DNA of 55,696 nt from positions 1-55,696 of the forward strand of contig NZ_FORS01000012.1 of assembly GCF_900114065.1 (NCBI RefSeq), in the 5' to 3' direction. Shown here one piece after another: positions 1 to 11,769 of the stretch (the stretch's first letter is position 1; every line of letters starts with the position of its first letter). The translations under genes were made by a program, and so were the position numbers. A model generated the notes under the pieces. That model did no database searches and was not told where the DNA came from. It worked only from the letters and a program-made list of their open reading frames with translations. This stretch comes from Stutzerimonas kunmingensis. GTDB taxonomy: Bacteria; Pseudomonadota; Gammaproteobacteria; Pseudomonadales; Pseudomonadaceae.

Positions 1-28
1 ATTCTACAGCAGCCTTGTTACCTGTCAA
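1..28 (-). promoter_or_regulatory. rRNA operon promoter (third, at window edge)
   Basis: The minus strand has TTGACA (28-23), a 16-base spacer and TAGAAT (6-1). This is the third copy of the same architecture. The start point and the 16S gene would lie beyond the left end of the window. No protein gene is supported in 1-354. Confidence 0.65.
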
Positions 29-108
29 GCTGTTTTTGAAGAAGTTTTTCTTTCTTCTCAACCGCTTGCGCTTCAGATCAACTTGCGCCTCTCGTCAGCG
101 GGAGGCGA

Positions 109-136
109 ATCATACAGCGTTCAAAACCGCTGTCAA
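109..136 (-). promoter_or_regulatory. rRNA operon promoter (second)
   Basis: The minus strand has TTGACA (136-131), a 16-base spacer and TATGAT (114-109), followed by a C-rich discriminator. The transcribed sequence after it resembles the 16S leader of pseudomonads as I remember it. Elements and spacing match the other two promoters in this region. Confidence 0.75.
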
Positions 137-311
137 CCACCTCTTTCAATCGCTTCCGATCAACCCGACCGAAGCCGCCAACAGGATTCAACCACCACCC
201 TGCCAGCCCGGCGCATTCTACTCGAATCCGCCATCCGTGCAACCCTTTTATTTCGCTAACCTTTTGATTTACAAGAGGTTTTGCTTAAGGACTGCGCCGG
301 AAGTGGTGCGC

Positions 312-339
312 ATTATAGGAGCCTGAAAATTAACGTCAA
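312..339 (-). promoter_or_regulatory. rRNA operon promoter (upstream-most, P1-like)
   Basis: On the minus strand there is a -35 TTGACG (339-334), a 16-base spacer and a perfect -10 TATAAT (317-312), followed by a GC-rich discriminator (GCGCACC). An A-rich stretch (about 360-341) precedes the -35 like an UP element and overlaps the tyrS stop codon. The 16-bp spacing and GC discriminator are typical of stable-RNA promoters. In P. aeruginosa a 16S rRNA operon lies next to tyrZ, so the rrn genes are expected just left of the window. No terminator is seen between tyrS and this promoter. Confidence 0.75.
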
Positions 340-354
340 CCGTTTATTTCAGTT

Positions 355-1554
355 TTATTCTGCCTTGAGGGAAATACGTGCAAACGACTTCTTTCCAGCC
401 TGGCAAACATGGGTCGCGCCAAGCCTGAATACGAAACCACGATCCACTACCTGACCGTCAACACGGACACCGCCAGAACCCAGCAAGTCACGCGCGACAG
501 CTGCATTCTTGACCAGCGCCGCCTTATTAAGGACCGACGCAATGGGCATGTCCTGCTCAGAGATCAGTTCGATTTCCGGAAGGTCTTCGGGAAGCTCACC
601 CTCCTTCATCCGATTACCCGCAGAACGATGCGCAGCCGCAGCCGCTTCGTCCCCATGGAAACGCGCAACGATCTCCTCGGCCAACTTGATCTTGATATCC
701 CGGGGATTGGATCCCCGCTCGACATCAGCACGAAACTCATCGAGCTCACCCTGCGACCGGAAGCTGAGCAGCTCGAAGTACCGCCACATGAGCGAATCAG
801 GGATCGAGACCAACTTGCTATACATGACGCCTGGTGCTTCCTGGATCCCGACATAATTGCCAAGGGACTTGGACATCTTCTTCACGCCATCCAGCCCCTC
901 AAGCAACGGCATGGTCACCACGCACTGCGAGGCCTGACCGTACGACCGCTGAAGCTCACGTCCCATAAGCAAGTTGAATTTCTGGTCAGTCCCTCCGAGT
1001 TCTATGTCAGCCCTCAACGCAACCGAGTCATACCCCTGGACGAGCGGATAGAGGAACTCATGGATGGCTATCGGCTGGTTCGTGGAGTAGCGCTTACTGA
1101 AATCATCACGCTCAAGCATACGAGCGACAGTATATTGAGAAGCTAGACGGATAAAGTCGGCTGGGGTCAGCTTGTCCATCCAGGTTGAATTGAACGCCAC
1201 CTCGGTCTTTGCGGGATCCAGTATCTTAAAAACCTGGGACTTGTAAGTTTCGGCGTTCTCGAGGACCTGCTCTCTAGTCAACGGGGGCCGTGTGGCGCTT
1301 TTGCCACTTGGATCACCAATCATTCCGGTGAAATCCCCTATAAGGAAGATCACCTGATGCCCCAAGTCCTGAAGCTGGCGCATCTTATTAATGAGCACGG
1401 TATGCCCGAGATGAAGATCGGGAGCGGTAGGGTCGAATCCCGCTTTGACGCGCAACGGCTCGCCTCGCTCAAGCTTAGTGACCAGCTCCGATTCGACGAG
1501 CACCTCATCAGCGCCCCGTTTGATCACCGACAGTTGCTCTTCAACCGACTTCAT
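355..1554 (-). CDS. tyrS: Tyrosyl-tRNA synthetase
   Basis: This class I aminoacyl-tRNA synthetase charges tRNA-Tyr in the cytoplasm. The 399-residue product has the HIGH-type motif as HLGH (residues 48-51), the KMSKS motif around residue 230 inside a KKMSKSLGN stretch, and a C-terminal S4 RNA-binding domain. The ORF extends further upstream, but the start at MKSVEEQL fits family N termini. Its neighbourhood (rRNA promoters downstream, an M23 peptidase gene divergent upstream) matches tyrZ of P. aeruginosa, so it is probably the TyrZ-type enzyme. The stop codon overlaps the A-rich upstream element of the rRNA promoter. Confidence 0.95.
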   Translation of the reverse strand: MKSVEEQLSVIKRGADEVLVESELVTKLERGEPLRVKAGFDPTAPDLHLGHTVLINKMRQLQDLGHQVIFLIGDFTGMIGDPSGKSATRPPLTREQVLENAETYKSQVFKILDPAKTEVAFNSTWMDKLTPADFIRLASQYTVARMLERDDFSKRYSTNQPIAIHEFLYPLVQGYDSVALRADIELGGTDQKFNLLMGRELQRSYGQASQCVVTMPLLEGLDGVKKMSKSLGNYVGIQEAPGVMYSKLVSIPDSLMWRYFELLSFRSQGELDEFRADVERGSNPRDIKIKLAEEIVARFHGDEAAAAAHRSAGNRMKEGELPEDLPEIELISEQDMPIASVLNKAALVKNAAVARDLLGSGGVRVDGQVVDRGFVFRLGATHVCQAGKKSFARISLKAE

Positions 1555-1724
1555 GGCAAGCCCCGTACCATTATTAAAGGGCGACAACCTTACAAGATCG
1601 ACGGCCGATTACAAGCCGCGCGCTTGTACCGACCAGCAGCTCAGCAGCCACAAGGGTTGCCTCCGATGCGCTTTGCTTATATTTTAGACAGTTATTTCCC
1701 GTGCAAAAATATGCCAGAAGCCCA

Positions 1725-4234
<2,510 letters not shown>

Positions 4235-4249
4235 TGCCAGAAACGGAAA

Positions 4250-4268
4250 CGCCGTGCAGTGCACGGCG
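4250..4268. terminator. Bidirectional terminator between anmK and erpA
   Basis: Perfect 8-bp stem CGCCGTGC / GCACGGCG with loop AGT, placed between two convergent genes. Read on the minus strand it is followed by a T-rich TTTCCGTTT tail, so it best serves erpA. Confidence 0.7.
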
Positions 4269-4285
4269 CTTCGAGGCCACAGACA

Positions 4286-4636
4286 TCAGATAGAAAACGA
4301 CTGACCGCAACCACAGGTAGTCGTAGCGTTTGGATTCTTGATCACGAAACGAGAGCCTTCCAGCCCTTCCTGGTAGTCCACTTCTGCACCAGCCAGGTAC
4401 TGGTAGCTCATGGGGTCGACCACGAGACTTACGCCCTCTCGCTCGATGATCGTATCGTCGTCGGCCACATCTTCATCGAAAGTAAAGCCGTACTGGAAAC
4501 CCGAGCAGCCGCCTCCAGTGACGAAGACCCGCAGCTTCAAGCGCGGATTGCCTTCCTCATCGACCAAGCTCTTCACCTTGCTTGCCGCCCCCTGACTGAA
4601 CTGGATGGCGGTGGGCGTGAAGGATTCGACACTCAT
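4286..4636 (-). CDS. erpA: A-type iron-sulfur carrier ErpA
   Basis: ErpA delivers Fe-S clusters to apo-proteins such as isoprenoid-pathway enzymes. The 116 residues carry the three conserved cysteines of the HesB/IscA family: C44 in GGGCSGFQ, and C108 and C110 in the C-terminal CGCG. The start is supported by an AGGAG ribosome site 7 bases upstream. A sigma-70-like promoter lies directly ahead (4679-4708), so it can be expressed independently of argC upstream. IscA is the closest alternative. ErpA is favoured by the sequence and by the conserved anmK-erpA-argC order. Confidence 0.93.
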   Translation of the reverse strand: MSVESFTPTAIQFSQGAASKVKSLVDEEGNPRLKLRVFVTGGGCSGFQYGFTFDEDVADDDTIIEREGVSLVVDPMSYQYLAGAEVDYQEGLEGSRFVIKNPNATTTCGCGQSFSI

Positions 4637-4678
4637 TGGTTTCTCCTGGCGTGAAACGCCCTACTGCATTGACGGTGC

Positions 4679-4708
4679 ATTATCGGCTTTCCTGACAAAA
4701 CCGGTCAA
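4679..4708 (-). promoter_or_regulatory. Candidate erpA promoter
   Basis: Minus strand: TTGACC (4708-4703), 18-base spacer, GATAAT (4684-4679), about 45 bases before the erpA start codon. Confidence 0.55.
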
Positions 4709-4747
4709 CTATTCGACCAGCTTCAGCGCTCCGATGTGAAAACCGGT

Positions 4748-5782
4748 TTATGGCAGGAGCGCCACATTTCCAAGTCCCAGTTTTTCATTCAGATCGAACA
4801 GGATATTCATATTCTGGATCGCCTGGCCGGATGCGCCTTTCACCAGGTTGTCGATCACGGACAGCACGACCACCAGGTCACCGTCCTGCGGACGATGTAC
4901 GGCAATGCGGCAAACGTTAGCGCCACGCACGCTACGTGTCTCCGGATGACTGCCGGCCGGCATCACATCGACGAACGGCTCGTTGGCATAACGGCGCTCA
5001 TAAAGGCGCTGCAGATCCACGGAAGTATCGGCAACGGTGGCGTACAGCGTCGCGTGGATACCACGGATCATCGGAGTCAGGTGCGGGACAAAAGTCAGCC
5101 CGACGTCACCTTGCGCGGCTCGGCGCAGACCTTGGCTGATCTCCGGCAGATGCCGGTGCCCTTTGACCGCATACGCCATCATGCTTTCGCCAGCCTCGGT
5201 GAACAGGGAACCGATCTTCGCTGCGCGCCCGGCACCGCTGACGCCCGACTTGCAATCCGCAATCAAGCGCGAGGCATCAGCAAGACCATTTTCAAGCAGC
5301 GGTAGAAAGCCCAGCTGGGTAGCGGTCGGGTAACAGCCAGGAACGGCAATCAGGCGTGCCTTTCTGATCTGCTCGCGATTGACTTCAGGCAGTCCATACA
5401 CGGCCTCAGCGAGCAGTTCAGGCGCACCGTGAGCCTGTCCGTACCATTTCGCCCACTCTTCAGCATCCTGCAGGCGGAAATCGGCAGACAAATCAATGAC
5501 TCGGGTTCCGGCTGCCAGCAACTCGCCAGCAAGTGCATGGGCGACGCCATGAGGGGTCGCGAAGAACACCACGTCGCATCCACCCAACGTTGCTGCGTCC
5601 GGAACACTGAAAGCGAGGTCGTCGTAGTGGCCTCGCAGATTGGGGTACATGTCGGTGACCTTCACCCCATCCTCAGAGCGGGAGGTGATGACAGCCACTT
5701 CGGCCTGCGGATGCTGAGCAAGCAGGCGCAGCAGTTCGACGCCCGTATAGCCTGTGCCGCCAACGATACCGACCTTGATCAT
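4748..5782 (-). CDS. argC: N-acetyl-gamma-glutamyl-phosphate reductase
   Basis: It catalyses the NADPH-dependent third step of arginine synthesis, converting N-acetylglutamyl phosphate to the semialdehyde. The 344 residues start with the Rossmann motif [17 protein letters not shown] (residues 5-21). The active-site cysteine is in [12 protein letters not shown] near residue 150. A short AGGGCAGGTC stretch before the ATG can serve as ribosome site. It is divergent from hemJ with about 130 bases between, and upstream of erpA on the same strand. Confidence 0.95.
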   Translation of the reverse strand: MIKVGIVGGTGYTGVELLRLLAQHPQAEVAVITSRSEDGVKVTDMYPNLRGHYDDLAFSVPDAATLGGCDVVFFATPHGVAHALAGELLAAGTRVIDLSADFRLQDAEEWAKWYGQAHGAPELLAEAVYGLPEVNREQIRKARLIAVPGCYPTATQLGFLPLLENGLADASRLIADCKSGVSGAGRAAKIGSLFTEAGESMMAYAVKGHRHLPEISQGLRRAAQGDVGLTFVPHLTPMIRGIHATLYATVADTSVDLQRLYERRYANEPFVDVMPAGSHPETRSVRGANVCRIAVHRPQDGDLVVVLSVIDNLVKGASGQAIQNMNILFDLNEKLGLGNVALLP

Positions 5783-5910
5783 GACCTGCCCTCAACTGGA
5801 AACGTAAAAGCGCGATGATAAAGCTGCTTTGATCGCGGGCCAACCGCCGGGATGACGGGGGCGAACGCAGCCACTACTATCGACGCATTCGCCCCCGCAG
5901 GATTCCATAG

Positions 5911-6339
5911 ATGCTCTACCTTTGGCTCAAAGCACTGCACATCATCGCCGTCGTCTGCTGGTTCGCCGGACTTTTCTATCTTCCTCGCCTGTTCGTTTAT
6001 CACGCGATGAGTGAGGATGAGCCCAGTCGAGAGCGCTTCAAGATCATGGAGCGTAAGCTTTACCGCGGCATCATGCTTCCTTCCATGATCGCCACGCTTG
6101 TGTTTGGCATATGGATGGTCATTCTGAATCCCGGTTTGTTCGGTACAGGCGGCTGGCTTCACGCCAAGTTGGCGCTGGTCCTTGTATTGGTCGGCTATCA
6201 CCACGTATGCGGCGCACAACTGAAGCGGTTTGCTCGTGACGAGAACATTCGCGGGCACGTGTTCTATCGCTGGTTCAATGAAGTCCCGGTCCTGTTTCTG
6301 CTGGCCATCGTGATCCTTGTCGTCGTCAGGCCCTTCTGA
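5911..6339 (+). CDS. hemJ: Protoporphyrinogen IX oxidase HemJ
   Basis: HemJ is the membrane-embedded, oxygen-independent enzyme that makes protoporphyrin IX in most proteobacteria lacking HemG or HemY. The 142-residue protein has four predicted membrane helices, the conserved N-terminal His (H10 in WLKALHIIAVVCWFAGLFY) and a conserved Lys in the WLHAKL segment. Both residues are characteristic of the former UPF0093 family. The ATG follows an AGGA. A CopD-like membrane protein would be the broader alternative description. Confidence 0.88.
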   Translation: MLYLWLKALHIIAVVCWFAGLFYLPRLFVYHAMSEDEPSRERFKIMERKLYRGIMLPSMIATLVFGIWMVILNPGLFGTGGWLHAKLALVLVLVGYHHVCGAQLKRFARDENIRGHVFYRWFNEVPVLFLLAIVILVVVRPF

Positions 6340-6468
6340 GCTGGCCGACAGCTGATCAGTTGAGTTCGCGCATTGTGTTACCTGACTCGGAAACCGGAGC
6401 ATACGCTGTTGTATCGGCTGTTCCTCCCCTCTAATCTGCCGCAACCATCCCTGTGACACGGACGCCAC

Positions 6469-7425
6469 ATGCAACAAGCTCAATTCAAAATCGTCTTCAC
6501 CGGCGAACTTATGCCCGACATGCCGCTTGAGGCGGTAAAGGCAAACCTGGCAGTCCTGTTCAAGACCGACCCAAGCAAGGTCGAGCGATTGTTCAGTGGC
6601 CAGGCGGCCGTGATCAAAAGCAAGCTAAGCAGCCAGGAAGCCGACAAGTACATCGGCGCGCTGCACCGCGCTGGCGCCAGGGCATACAAAGAGCCTGAGC
6701 ACACCAGCCCCACCCTGAGCCTAGTGCAGACGGATGAAGAACTGGCGGCGGCCCAAGGTGACAACCCACCTGCCGCGCTCATGACATGTCCTAAATGCGG
6801 GCACACACAAAGCCACGCCAATGAGTGCAGTACGTGCGGCATCATCATCGAGAAGTATCTGGCGCGTCAGGCGCAGCTTCATGAGAGTGTTGCACCTCAG
6901 GGCGCCAGCGCAACGGTGTCACCTTACGCCCCGCCTTCTGCAAACGTCAGCGAAGCAATGCCTCGACATGGCGACCTCAAGCCTTTTTCCGTCACAGGCC
7001 GGATTGGCCGTCTGCGTTATCTAGCGTGGTCACTGGTGATCATGTTCGCGGCCACGGGCTTGTTCGGTGTCGCCGCGATAATGACGGCAATCTCCAGCAC
7101 GATGGGGCTCATCTGCATGGGCTTGATCGGCATCGGCATGCTCGTGGTCAGCGTGCAGATCGGCGTTCAGCGCCTGCATGACTTCGGCTGGTCCGGCTGG
7201 CTGATCCTGCTCAATCTGGTCCCGGTGCTGGGCAGCCTGTTTCCCTTCGTCATGCTGCTGATGCCGGGGAGTCGGGAAGTCAATCGCTATGGTTCTCCAC
7301 CACCGCCCAACAGCCGGTCGGTGAAGATCCTCGCCGCGCTGTGGCTGCTGTTGATCATCTCCGGCCTAGTGGCGGCGCTGACCATCCCCGCGCTGGTGAA
7401 AATGCGTCAGGGAGCCGGCTTCTAG
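6469..7425 (+). CDS. DUF805 membrane protein with N-terminal domain and zinc-ribbon-like motif
   Basis: A 318-residue protein of unknown function. Residues 1-75 form a soluble domain rich in charged residues. Around residues 105-125 there are two CxxC pairs (CPKCGHTQ and CSTCGI), spaced like a small zinc ribbon. From about residue 168 a DUF805 domain starts with FSVTGRIGRLRY, followed by three or four membrane segments and the typical RLHDFGWSGW motif. A further hydrophobic helix is at the C terminus. No strong ribosome site is visible. It is convergent with the AAA ATPase gene, leaving only 16 bases between them. Confidence 0.75.
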   Translation: MQQAQFKIVFTGELMPDMPLEAVKANLAVLFKTDPSKVERLFSGQAAVIKSKLSSQEADKYIGALHRAGARAYKEPEHTSPTLSLVQTDEELAAAQGDNPPAALMTCPKCGHTQSHANECSTCGIIIEKYLARQAQLHESVAPQGASATVSPYAPPSANVSEAMPRHGDLKPFSVTGRIGRLRYLAWSLVIMFAATGLFGVAAIMTAISSTMGLICMGLIGIGMLVVSVQIGVQRLHDFGWSGWLILLNLVPVLGSLFPFVMLLMPGSREVNRYGSPPPPNSRSVKILAALWLLLIISGLVAALTIPALVKMRQGAGF

Positions 7426-7441
7426 CTGCTGAAGCAGACCC

Positions 7442-8920
7442 TCAATCGGCTTGTACCGTGCGCCCCCTTGCCCACTCCCGCAGTGCATCGAGGCGCTCGG
7501 CCATGACAACCGACAACGGCGATGTTGCACGAATGCAGTCGAGCAGCATCGCTTGATCGACATCCCGTTGCTGGGCCTGGCCGGCATAAACCGCGCTGAC
7601 CACCACCTGCTCGATCTCGGCGCCGGAGAAACCATCACTCGCCCCGGCCAGTACCATCAGCCCCATATCATCAGGTTGCAGTTCGCGTCGCGTGAGATGG
7701 ATGCGGAAGATCTCCGCACGCGTCGCGAGATCTGGCAAATCCACGAAGAAGAGTTCGTCGAATCGCCCCTTTCGCAGCAGCTCTGCAGGCAGCCGATCGA
7801 TGGCGTTTGCCGTAGCCACCATGAATACCGGCGCGCTACGCTCGGCCATCCACGTCAGCAGTGTGCCCAGTACCCGCTGGCTTACGCCGCCATCCATATC
7901 GCCGGTCGCCAAACCTTTTTCGATCTCGTCCATCCACAAAACGCAAGGCGCCATCTGTTCCGCGAGGGTCAGCGCTTCACGCAGGTTACGCTCGGTTTCA
8001 CCGAAATACTTGTTGTACAAGCAGGCGAAATCCAACCGTAGCAACGGCAGCCCCCACAGACCGGCGACCGCCTTGGCGGCGAGGCTCTTGCCGCCACCTT
8101 GCACCCCGACCAGCATCACGCCGCGCGGTAGATCATCGCCCTGACCATCCAGAAACGCGCCCTGCCGCTCCGCCAGCCAACGTTTGAAGTTGGCCAGACC
8201 ACCCACCTCCGCGAAGCGGGCCGTCTCGTATTCGAACCCCAGCACCCCTTCGAGATCCAGCAGCTGAAACTTGCTGCGATTGAGCTCGGGAAGATCCTCC
8301 TGGGTGATCGCACCGTCATCACAGATGACATTACGTGCCAGCGCCCGCGCCTCTGCATGGCTCAGGCCGCGCAGATTCTTCACCACCTGCTGCAACGTGC
8401 GATTGTCGGTGCGAACGCGAGCACCGCGATTACGCTCGCTCCAGCGGGTGGCTTCCTCGCGGACGATGGCAAGCAGCTCTTCCTCAGCCGGCAGCGAAAG
8501 GCTGAAGCGTGCTGCGTAGCGTTGCACTTCAGGCGGCAGCTTGAGCGCATGCGACACCAGCACGAGGGTCGGCGCCACAGGCGCTTCACTCATCGCAATG
8601 TCCTTCAGCAGCCGCACCAACTTCGGCTCATCGAGAAACGGATGCAGATCGCAGAGGACGTACAGGTTCGCCCGGGGATCGTGCTTCACCAGTTTCAGCG
8701 CCACGTCCGGCGCGCAGCTTTCCTCGCCGCCCTGCAGCTCGCCGCCAAAGGACAGATGGCGCACCCCCTCGGTCGCCGACCACAGGTAGAAGCCCAAGCC
8801 TTGGCGCATGGCAAGCCCCGTCAGCGTCTCGAGCACTCTGCGCTCGTCCCAGGACTCAACCAGCACCAGTCGGACTCTCGAATCCAGAACCAAACCCAGA
8901 TCATGAATATCGTTCTTCAC
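7442..8920 (-). CDS. AAA-family ATPase
   Basis: A 492-residue AAA+ protein resembling PA0657 of P. aeruginosa; its exact role is unknown to me. The N-terminal half (about 1-240) has no motif I recognise. The AAA module follows with Walker A GVQGGGKS, Walker B VLWMDEIEKG, a sensor/SRH region (TANAIDRLPAELLRKGRFDELF) and a C-terminal lid. I place the start at GTG 8920 because GGGAGG lies just before it. The ORF remains open upstream, but that part would run over the divergent HIT gene. Confidence 0.8.
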   Translation of the reverse strand: MKNDIHDLGLVLDSRVRLVLVESWDERRVLETLTGLAMRQGLGFYLWSATEGVRHLSFGGELQGGEESCAPDVALKLVKHDPRANLYVLCDLHPFLDEPKLVRLLKDIAMSEAPVAPTLVLVSHALKLPPEVQRYAARFSLSLPAEEELLAIVREEATRWSERNRGARVRTDNRTLQQVVKNLRGLSHAEARALARNVICDDGAITQEDLPELNRSKFQLLDLEGVLGFEYETARFAEVGGLANFKRWLAERQGAFLDGQGDDLPRGVMLVGVQGGGKSLAAKAVAGLWGLPLLRLDFACLYNKYFGETERNLREALTLAEQMAPCVLWMDEIEKGLATGDMDGGVSQRVLGTLLTWMAERSAPVFMVATANAIDRLPAELLRKGRFDELFFVDLPDLATRAEIFRIHLTRRELQPDDMGLMVLAGASDGFSGAEIEQVVVSAVYAGQAQQRDVDQAMLLDCIRATSPLSVVMAERLDALREWARGRTVQAD

Positions 8921-8998
8921 ATCACCTCCCTGTACAGCCTCACCACGGCTCATATGCCCTGATACACTGTTTGACCGACGCTCTCCCGGAGAACCGCC

Positions 8999-9340
8999 AT
9001 GGATTGTCTGTTTTGCAAGATCGTGGACGGGGAAATACCCGCACGCAAGCTTTACGAGGACGATCAGGTTATCGCCTTCCACGACATCGCGGCTCAGGCC
9101 CCGGTGCACTTTCTGGTGATTCCGAAGAAACATATCGCCACCTTGCACGACCTGAACGAGGAGCACGACAAGGCGCTCGCCGGGCATATCCTCTTGACTG
9201 CGCAACGCCTGGCCACAGAGCAAGGGTGTCAGGATGGTTTTCGCGTGGTGATGAACTGCAATGACCTAGGCGGGCAGACGGTCAACCATATTCACATGCA
9301 CGTACTCGGTCAGCGGCAGATGCATTGGCCGCCAGGCTGA
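8999..9340 (+). CDS. HIT-family nucleotide-binding protein
   Basis: A 113-residue histidine-triad protein of the HinT type, which hydrolyses purine nucleoside phosphoramidates. The triad HIHMH (H97, H99, H101) is complete. The N-terminal [15 protein letters not shown] is typical. A GGAGA ribosome site precedes the ATG. Divergent from the AAA ATPase and upstream of coq7, as in P. aeruginosa PA0656-PA0655. Confidence 0.92.
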   Translation: MDCLFCKIVDGEIPARKLYEDDQVIAFHDIAAQAPVHFLVIPKKHIATLHDLNEEHDKALAGHILLTAQRLATEQGCQDGFRVVMNCNDLGGQTVNHIHMHVLGQRQMHWPPG

Positions 9341-9404
9341 CAGCCAAGCGCCCAAACTGCAGCCTCATCCACTGCCCGTGGTTCCAACCTGTTCCGGAGG
9401 ACAT

Positions 9405-10052
9405 ATGACCAGCCAACGCCACTACTCCCCAGCTGACCGCTTGCTGATGCAGGCCGATTCGGCCCTGCGCACGCTGTTGCCTTTCAGTGGCCAGCCAGCA
9501 CGCCCGTCGCCGGCGGTATTGAAGAACGAGGCCGAACTCAGCGAGAGCGAGACCCGCCACGTTGCCGGCCTGATGCGCATCAACCACACCGGCGAAGTCT
9601 GCGCCCAGGCGCTGTACCAGGGCCAGGCCCTGACGGCTCGCCTCCCGCAGGTACGTTGGGCGATGGAACAGGCGGCGGATGAGGAAATCGACCATCTGGC
9701 CTGGTGTGAACAACGCATCCGCCAGTTGGGCAGCCACACCAGCGTGCTCAATCCGCTTTTCTACGGGCTGTCGTTCGGGATTGGCGCCACGGCCGGTCTG
9801 ATCAGCGATCGCATCAGCCTGGGCTTCGTCGCTGCTACTGAAGATCAGGTCTGCAAGCACCTGGACGAGCATCTTGGCCAGCTGCCGGCAAGCGACGACA
9901 AATCCCGCGCCATTCTCGAGCAGATGCGCGAGGACGAGCAGCAGCACTCCACCGCCGCCATCAAGGCCGGAGGCCTGCGATTTCCAGCCCCGGTCAAATT
10001 CGGCATGAGCCTGGTATCCAAGGTCATGACCAAGGCGACTTATCGCATCTGA
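9405..10052 (+). CDS. coq7: 2-polyprenyl-3-methyl-6-methoxy-1,4-benzoquinone monooxygenase
   Basis: This di-iron hydroxylase of ubiquinone biosynthesis performs the last ring hydroxylation. The 215 residues contain the carboxylate/histidine ligand motifs of the ferritin-like fold: [17 protein letters not shown], then [14 protein letters not shown], and a C-terminal [10 protein letters not shown] segment. The ATG at 9405 is chosen over an upstream start at 9378 because CGGAGG lies 5 bases before it. A terminator follows the gene, which is convergent with speD. Confidence 0.94.
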   Translation: MTSQRHYSPADRLLMQADSALRTLLPFSGQPARPSPAVLKNEAELSESETRHVAGLMRINHTGEVCAQALYQGQALTARLPQVRWAMEQAADEEIDHLAWCEQRIRQLGSHTSVLNPLFYGLSFGIGATAGLISDRISLGFVAATEDQVCKHLDEHLGQLPASDDKSRAILEQMREDEQQHSTAAIKAGGLRFPAPVKFGMSLVSKVMTKATYRI

Positions 10053-10067
10053 CGTTTGCCACGAAAA

Positions 10068-10087
10068 AGGGCGCCGAAGCGCCCTTA
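10068..10087. terminator. Bidirectional terminator between coq7 and speD
   Basis: Perfect 8-bp stem AAGGGCGC / GCGCCCTT with a CGAA loop, flanked by A-run and T-containing tails in the convergent gap. Confidence 0.75.
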
Positions 10088-10109
10088 TCAATGACAATGC
10101 TGCTGAAGC

Positions 10110-10913
10110 CTACGCATGACGCGGCATGTTGCGCGCGTAGAAAATTTCCAGCATCTCGTGACGCAACCGTTTCTCGACGTGCTTGCGCTGCTCCGGAGAA
10201 AGATTGCTGGTCGCATCGCCGAACAGATAATTCTCCAGCTCGAAGTCCTTGAGCAGCATCTTGGTGTGGAACAGATTCTCCTGGTACACATTCACATCGG
10301 TCATCTGATAGACCGAGCGCGTGTCATCAGACAGGTAGTTCTGGATCGAGTTGATCTCGTGATCAATGAAGTGCTTCTTGCCCTCGACATCGCGGGTAAA
10401 ACCGCGCACGCGATAATCCACGGTGACGATATCCGAATCGAACTGGTGGATCAGATAGTTGAGCGCCTTCAGCGGCGAGATAACGCCGCAGGTTGAAACA
10501 TCGATATCGACGCGGAACGTGGCGATACCGTCCACCGGATGTATTTCCGGGTAGGTATGCACGGTGATGTGGCTTTTGTCGAGGTGCGCAAGAATGGTTT
10601 CGGGCAGCGGGCCAGGCGACTCCTCGATCTGACTGTCAGTTGGCGTCACCGGTTGTTCGGAGATCAGAATCGTCACGCTGGCGCCCTGCGGATCGTAATC
10701 CTGGCGGGCAATGTTGAGTATGTTGGCGCCAATGATGTCTACAACATCGGTCAGAATCTGTGTAAGCCGCTCGGCGTCGTATTCTTCATCGATGTACTGC
10801 ACATATGCCTGCTGGTCCTCAGACGTCTCGGCATAGCAGATGTCGTAGATGTTGAAGCTCAAGGTCTTGGTCAGATTGTTGAACCCGTGAAGCTTGAGTT
10901 TGCTTTTCACCAT
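10110..10913 (-). CDS. speD: S-adenosylmethionine decarboxylase proenzyme
   Basis: It makes decarboxylated SAM, the aminopropyl donor for spermidine. The 267 residues match the long proteobacterial SpeD class. The autocleavage site is visible as [12 protein letters not shown]: cleavage between K113 and S114 would create the pyruvoyl group. The start at [11 protein letters not shown] is preferred, although an upstream in-frame ATG four codons earlier is possible. The leader just upstream (about 10929-10953) can fold into a GC hairpin around GGGC ATGA GCCC, which might regulate it. That is inference only. Confidence 0.93.
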   Translation of the reverse strand: MVKSKLKLHGFNNLTKTLSFNIYDICYAETSEDQQAYVQYIDEEYDAERLTQILTDVVDIIGANILNIARQDYDPQGASVTILISEQPVTPTDSQIEESPGPLPETILAHLDKSHITVHTYPEIHPVDGIATFRVDIDVSTCGVISPLKALNYLIHQFDSDIVTVDYRVRGFTRDVEGKKHFIDHEINSIQNYLSDDTRSVYQMTDVNVYQENLFHTKMLLKDFELENYLFGDATSNLSPEQRKHVEKRLRHEMLEIFYARNMPRHA

Positions 10914-11105
10914 TGGAAACATTCTCTTGTCGGGGCTCATGCCCGTCGGACACCGAAGCATCTGATCAGGACGGTAAACACCTCTTCGCGCCGGTGACGG
11001 CCGTTATTGCAATGGAATGAATGACACCCGAATCAATTGGGGCTGCGCATGATGCAGAGCGGGAGGCTTTTCGAAAGCGTCACCAGACCCACTCCCATCG
11101 ATTGA

Positions 11106-11132
11106 GATAGCCGATAGCCGATAGCCGATAGC
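11106..11132. repeat. Heptamer tandem repeat GATAGCC
   Basis: Three full copies of GATAGCC plus six bases of a fourth run head to tail just past the 3' end of the OsmC gene. The rest of the 220-base gap between speD and this gene shows no ORF. It must contain the speD promoter, but I cannot place it confidently. Confidence 0.85.
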
Positions 11133-11134
11133 GG

Positions 11135-11557
11135 TCAGTCGAGCTCGACAATCTCGTAAGCATGGCTGATCTCGACGCCGGCACGACCAAGCATGATTGA
11201 GGCCGAGCAGTACTTCTCTGCCGAAAGCTCGACCGCGCGCTTGACCTGGGCCTCCTTCAGCGAGCGCCCCTTGACGACGAAACGCAGATGAATCTTGGTA
11301 AACACCTTTGGGTCTTCGGATGCACGGTCGGCCTCAACGAAGACTTCGCAACTATCCACAGCCTGCCGCGACTTTTTCAGGATGCTCACTACATCGAAGT
11401 TACTGCAGCCACCCAGGCCAAGTAGCAGCATCTCCATGGGGCGTACGCCAAGGTTACGTCCGCCGTTCTCGGGCGGCCCATCCATCACCACGACATGTCC
11501 GCTGCCGGACTCGCCAAGGAACATCGCACCGTCGACCCATTGAATGCGCGCTTTCAT
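11135..11557 (-). CDS. OsmC/Ohr-family protein
   Basis: A 140-residue OsmC-like protein. Members with two reactive cysteines reduce organic hydroperoxides. Here C51 (in GLGGCSNFD) and a second Cys near residue 117 (EKYCSAS) are both present, so peroxidase activity is plausible but not shown. The start at MKARIQWVDG is supported by a GGAGCTGGCG ribosome site; upstream ORF sequence is not typical of the family. It corresponds to P. aeruginosa PA0653 and is divergent from vfr. Confidence 0.85.
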   Translation of the reverse strand: MKARIQWVDGAMFLGESGSGHVVVMDGPPENGGRNLGVRPMEMLLLGLGGCSNFDVVSILKKSRQAVDSCEVFVEADRASEDPKVFTKIHLRFVVKGRSLKEAQVKRAVELSAEKYCSASIMLGRAGVEISHAYEIVELD

Positions 11558-11769
11558 CGCCAGCTCCAATAAAAACAGGGCGACAAGCTTAGCATGGGCC
11601 TTTAAATCGACAGCGTCACATACGCGACTAAAGGTGCGTTGACCCACACGTTTCGCCTGTCGCAACTTTGCAACTGCTTCGCCTTGGTCTGTTAAGCTCA
11701 CGAAAGCTGAATGACAGCCACATATAACAATAATCAGTCTTTATTGAATACTTATCCGGGACCCACAGC

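Noticed and set aside
1..326. 103-codon ORF on the plus strand
   Set aside because: It lies over three clear rRNA promoters on the other strand and encodes no recognisable protein.
8921..9223. Upstream extension of the AAA ATPase frame
   Set aside because: It runs across the divergent HIT gene and has no family similarity.
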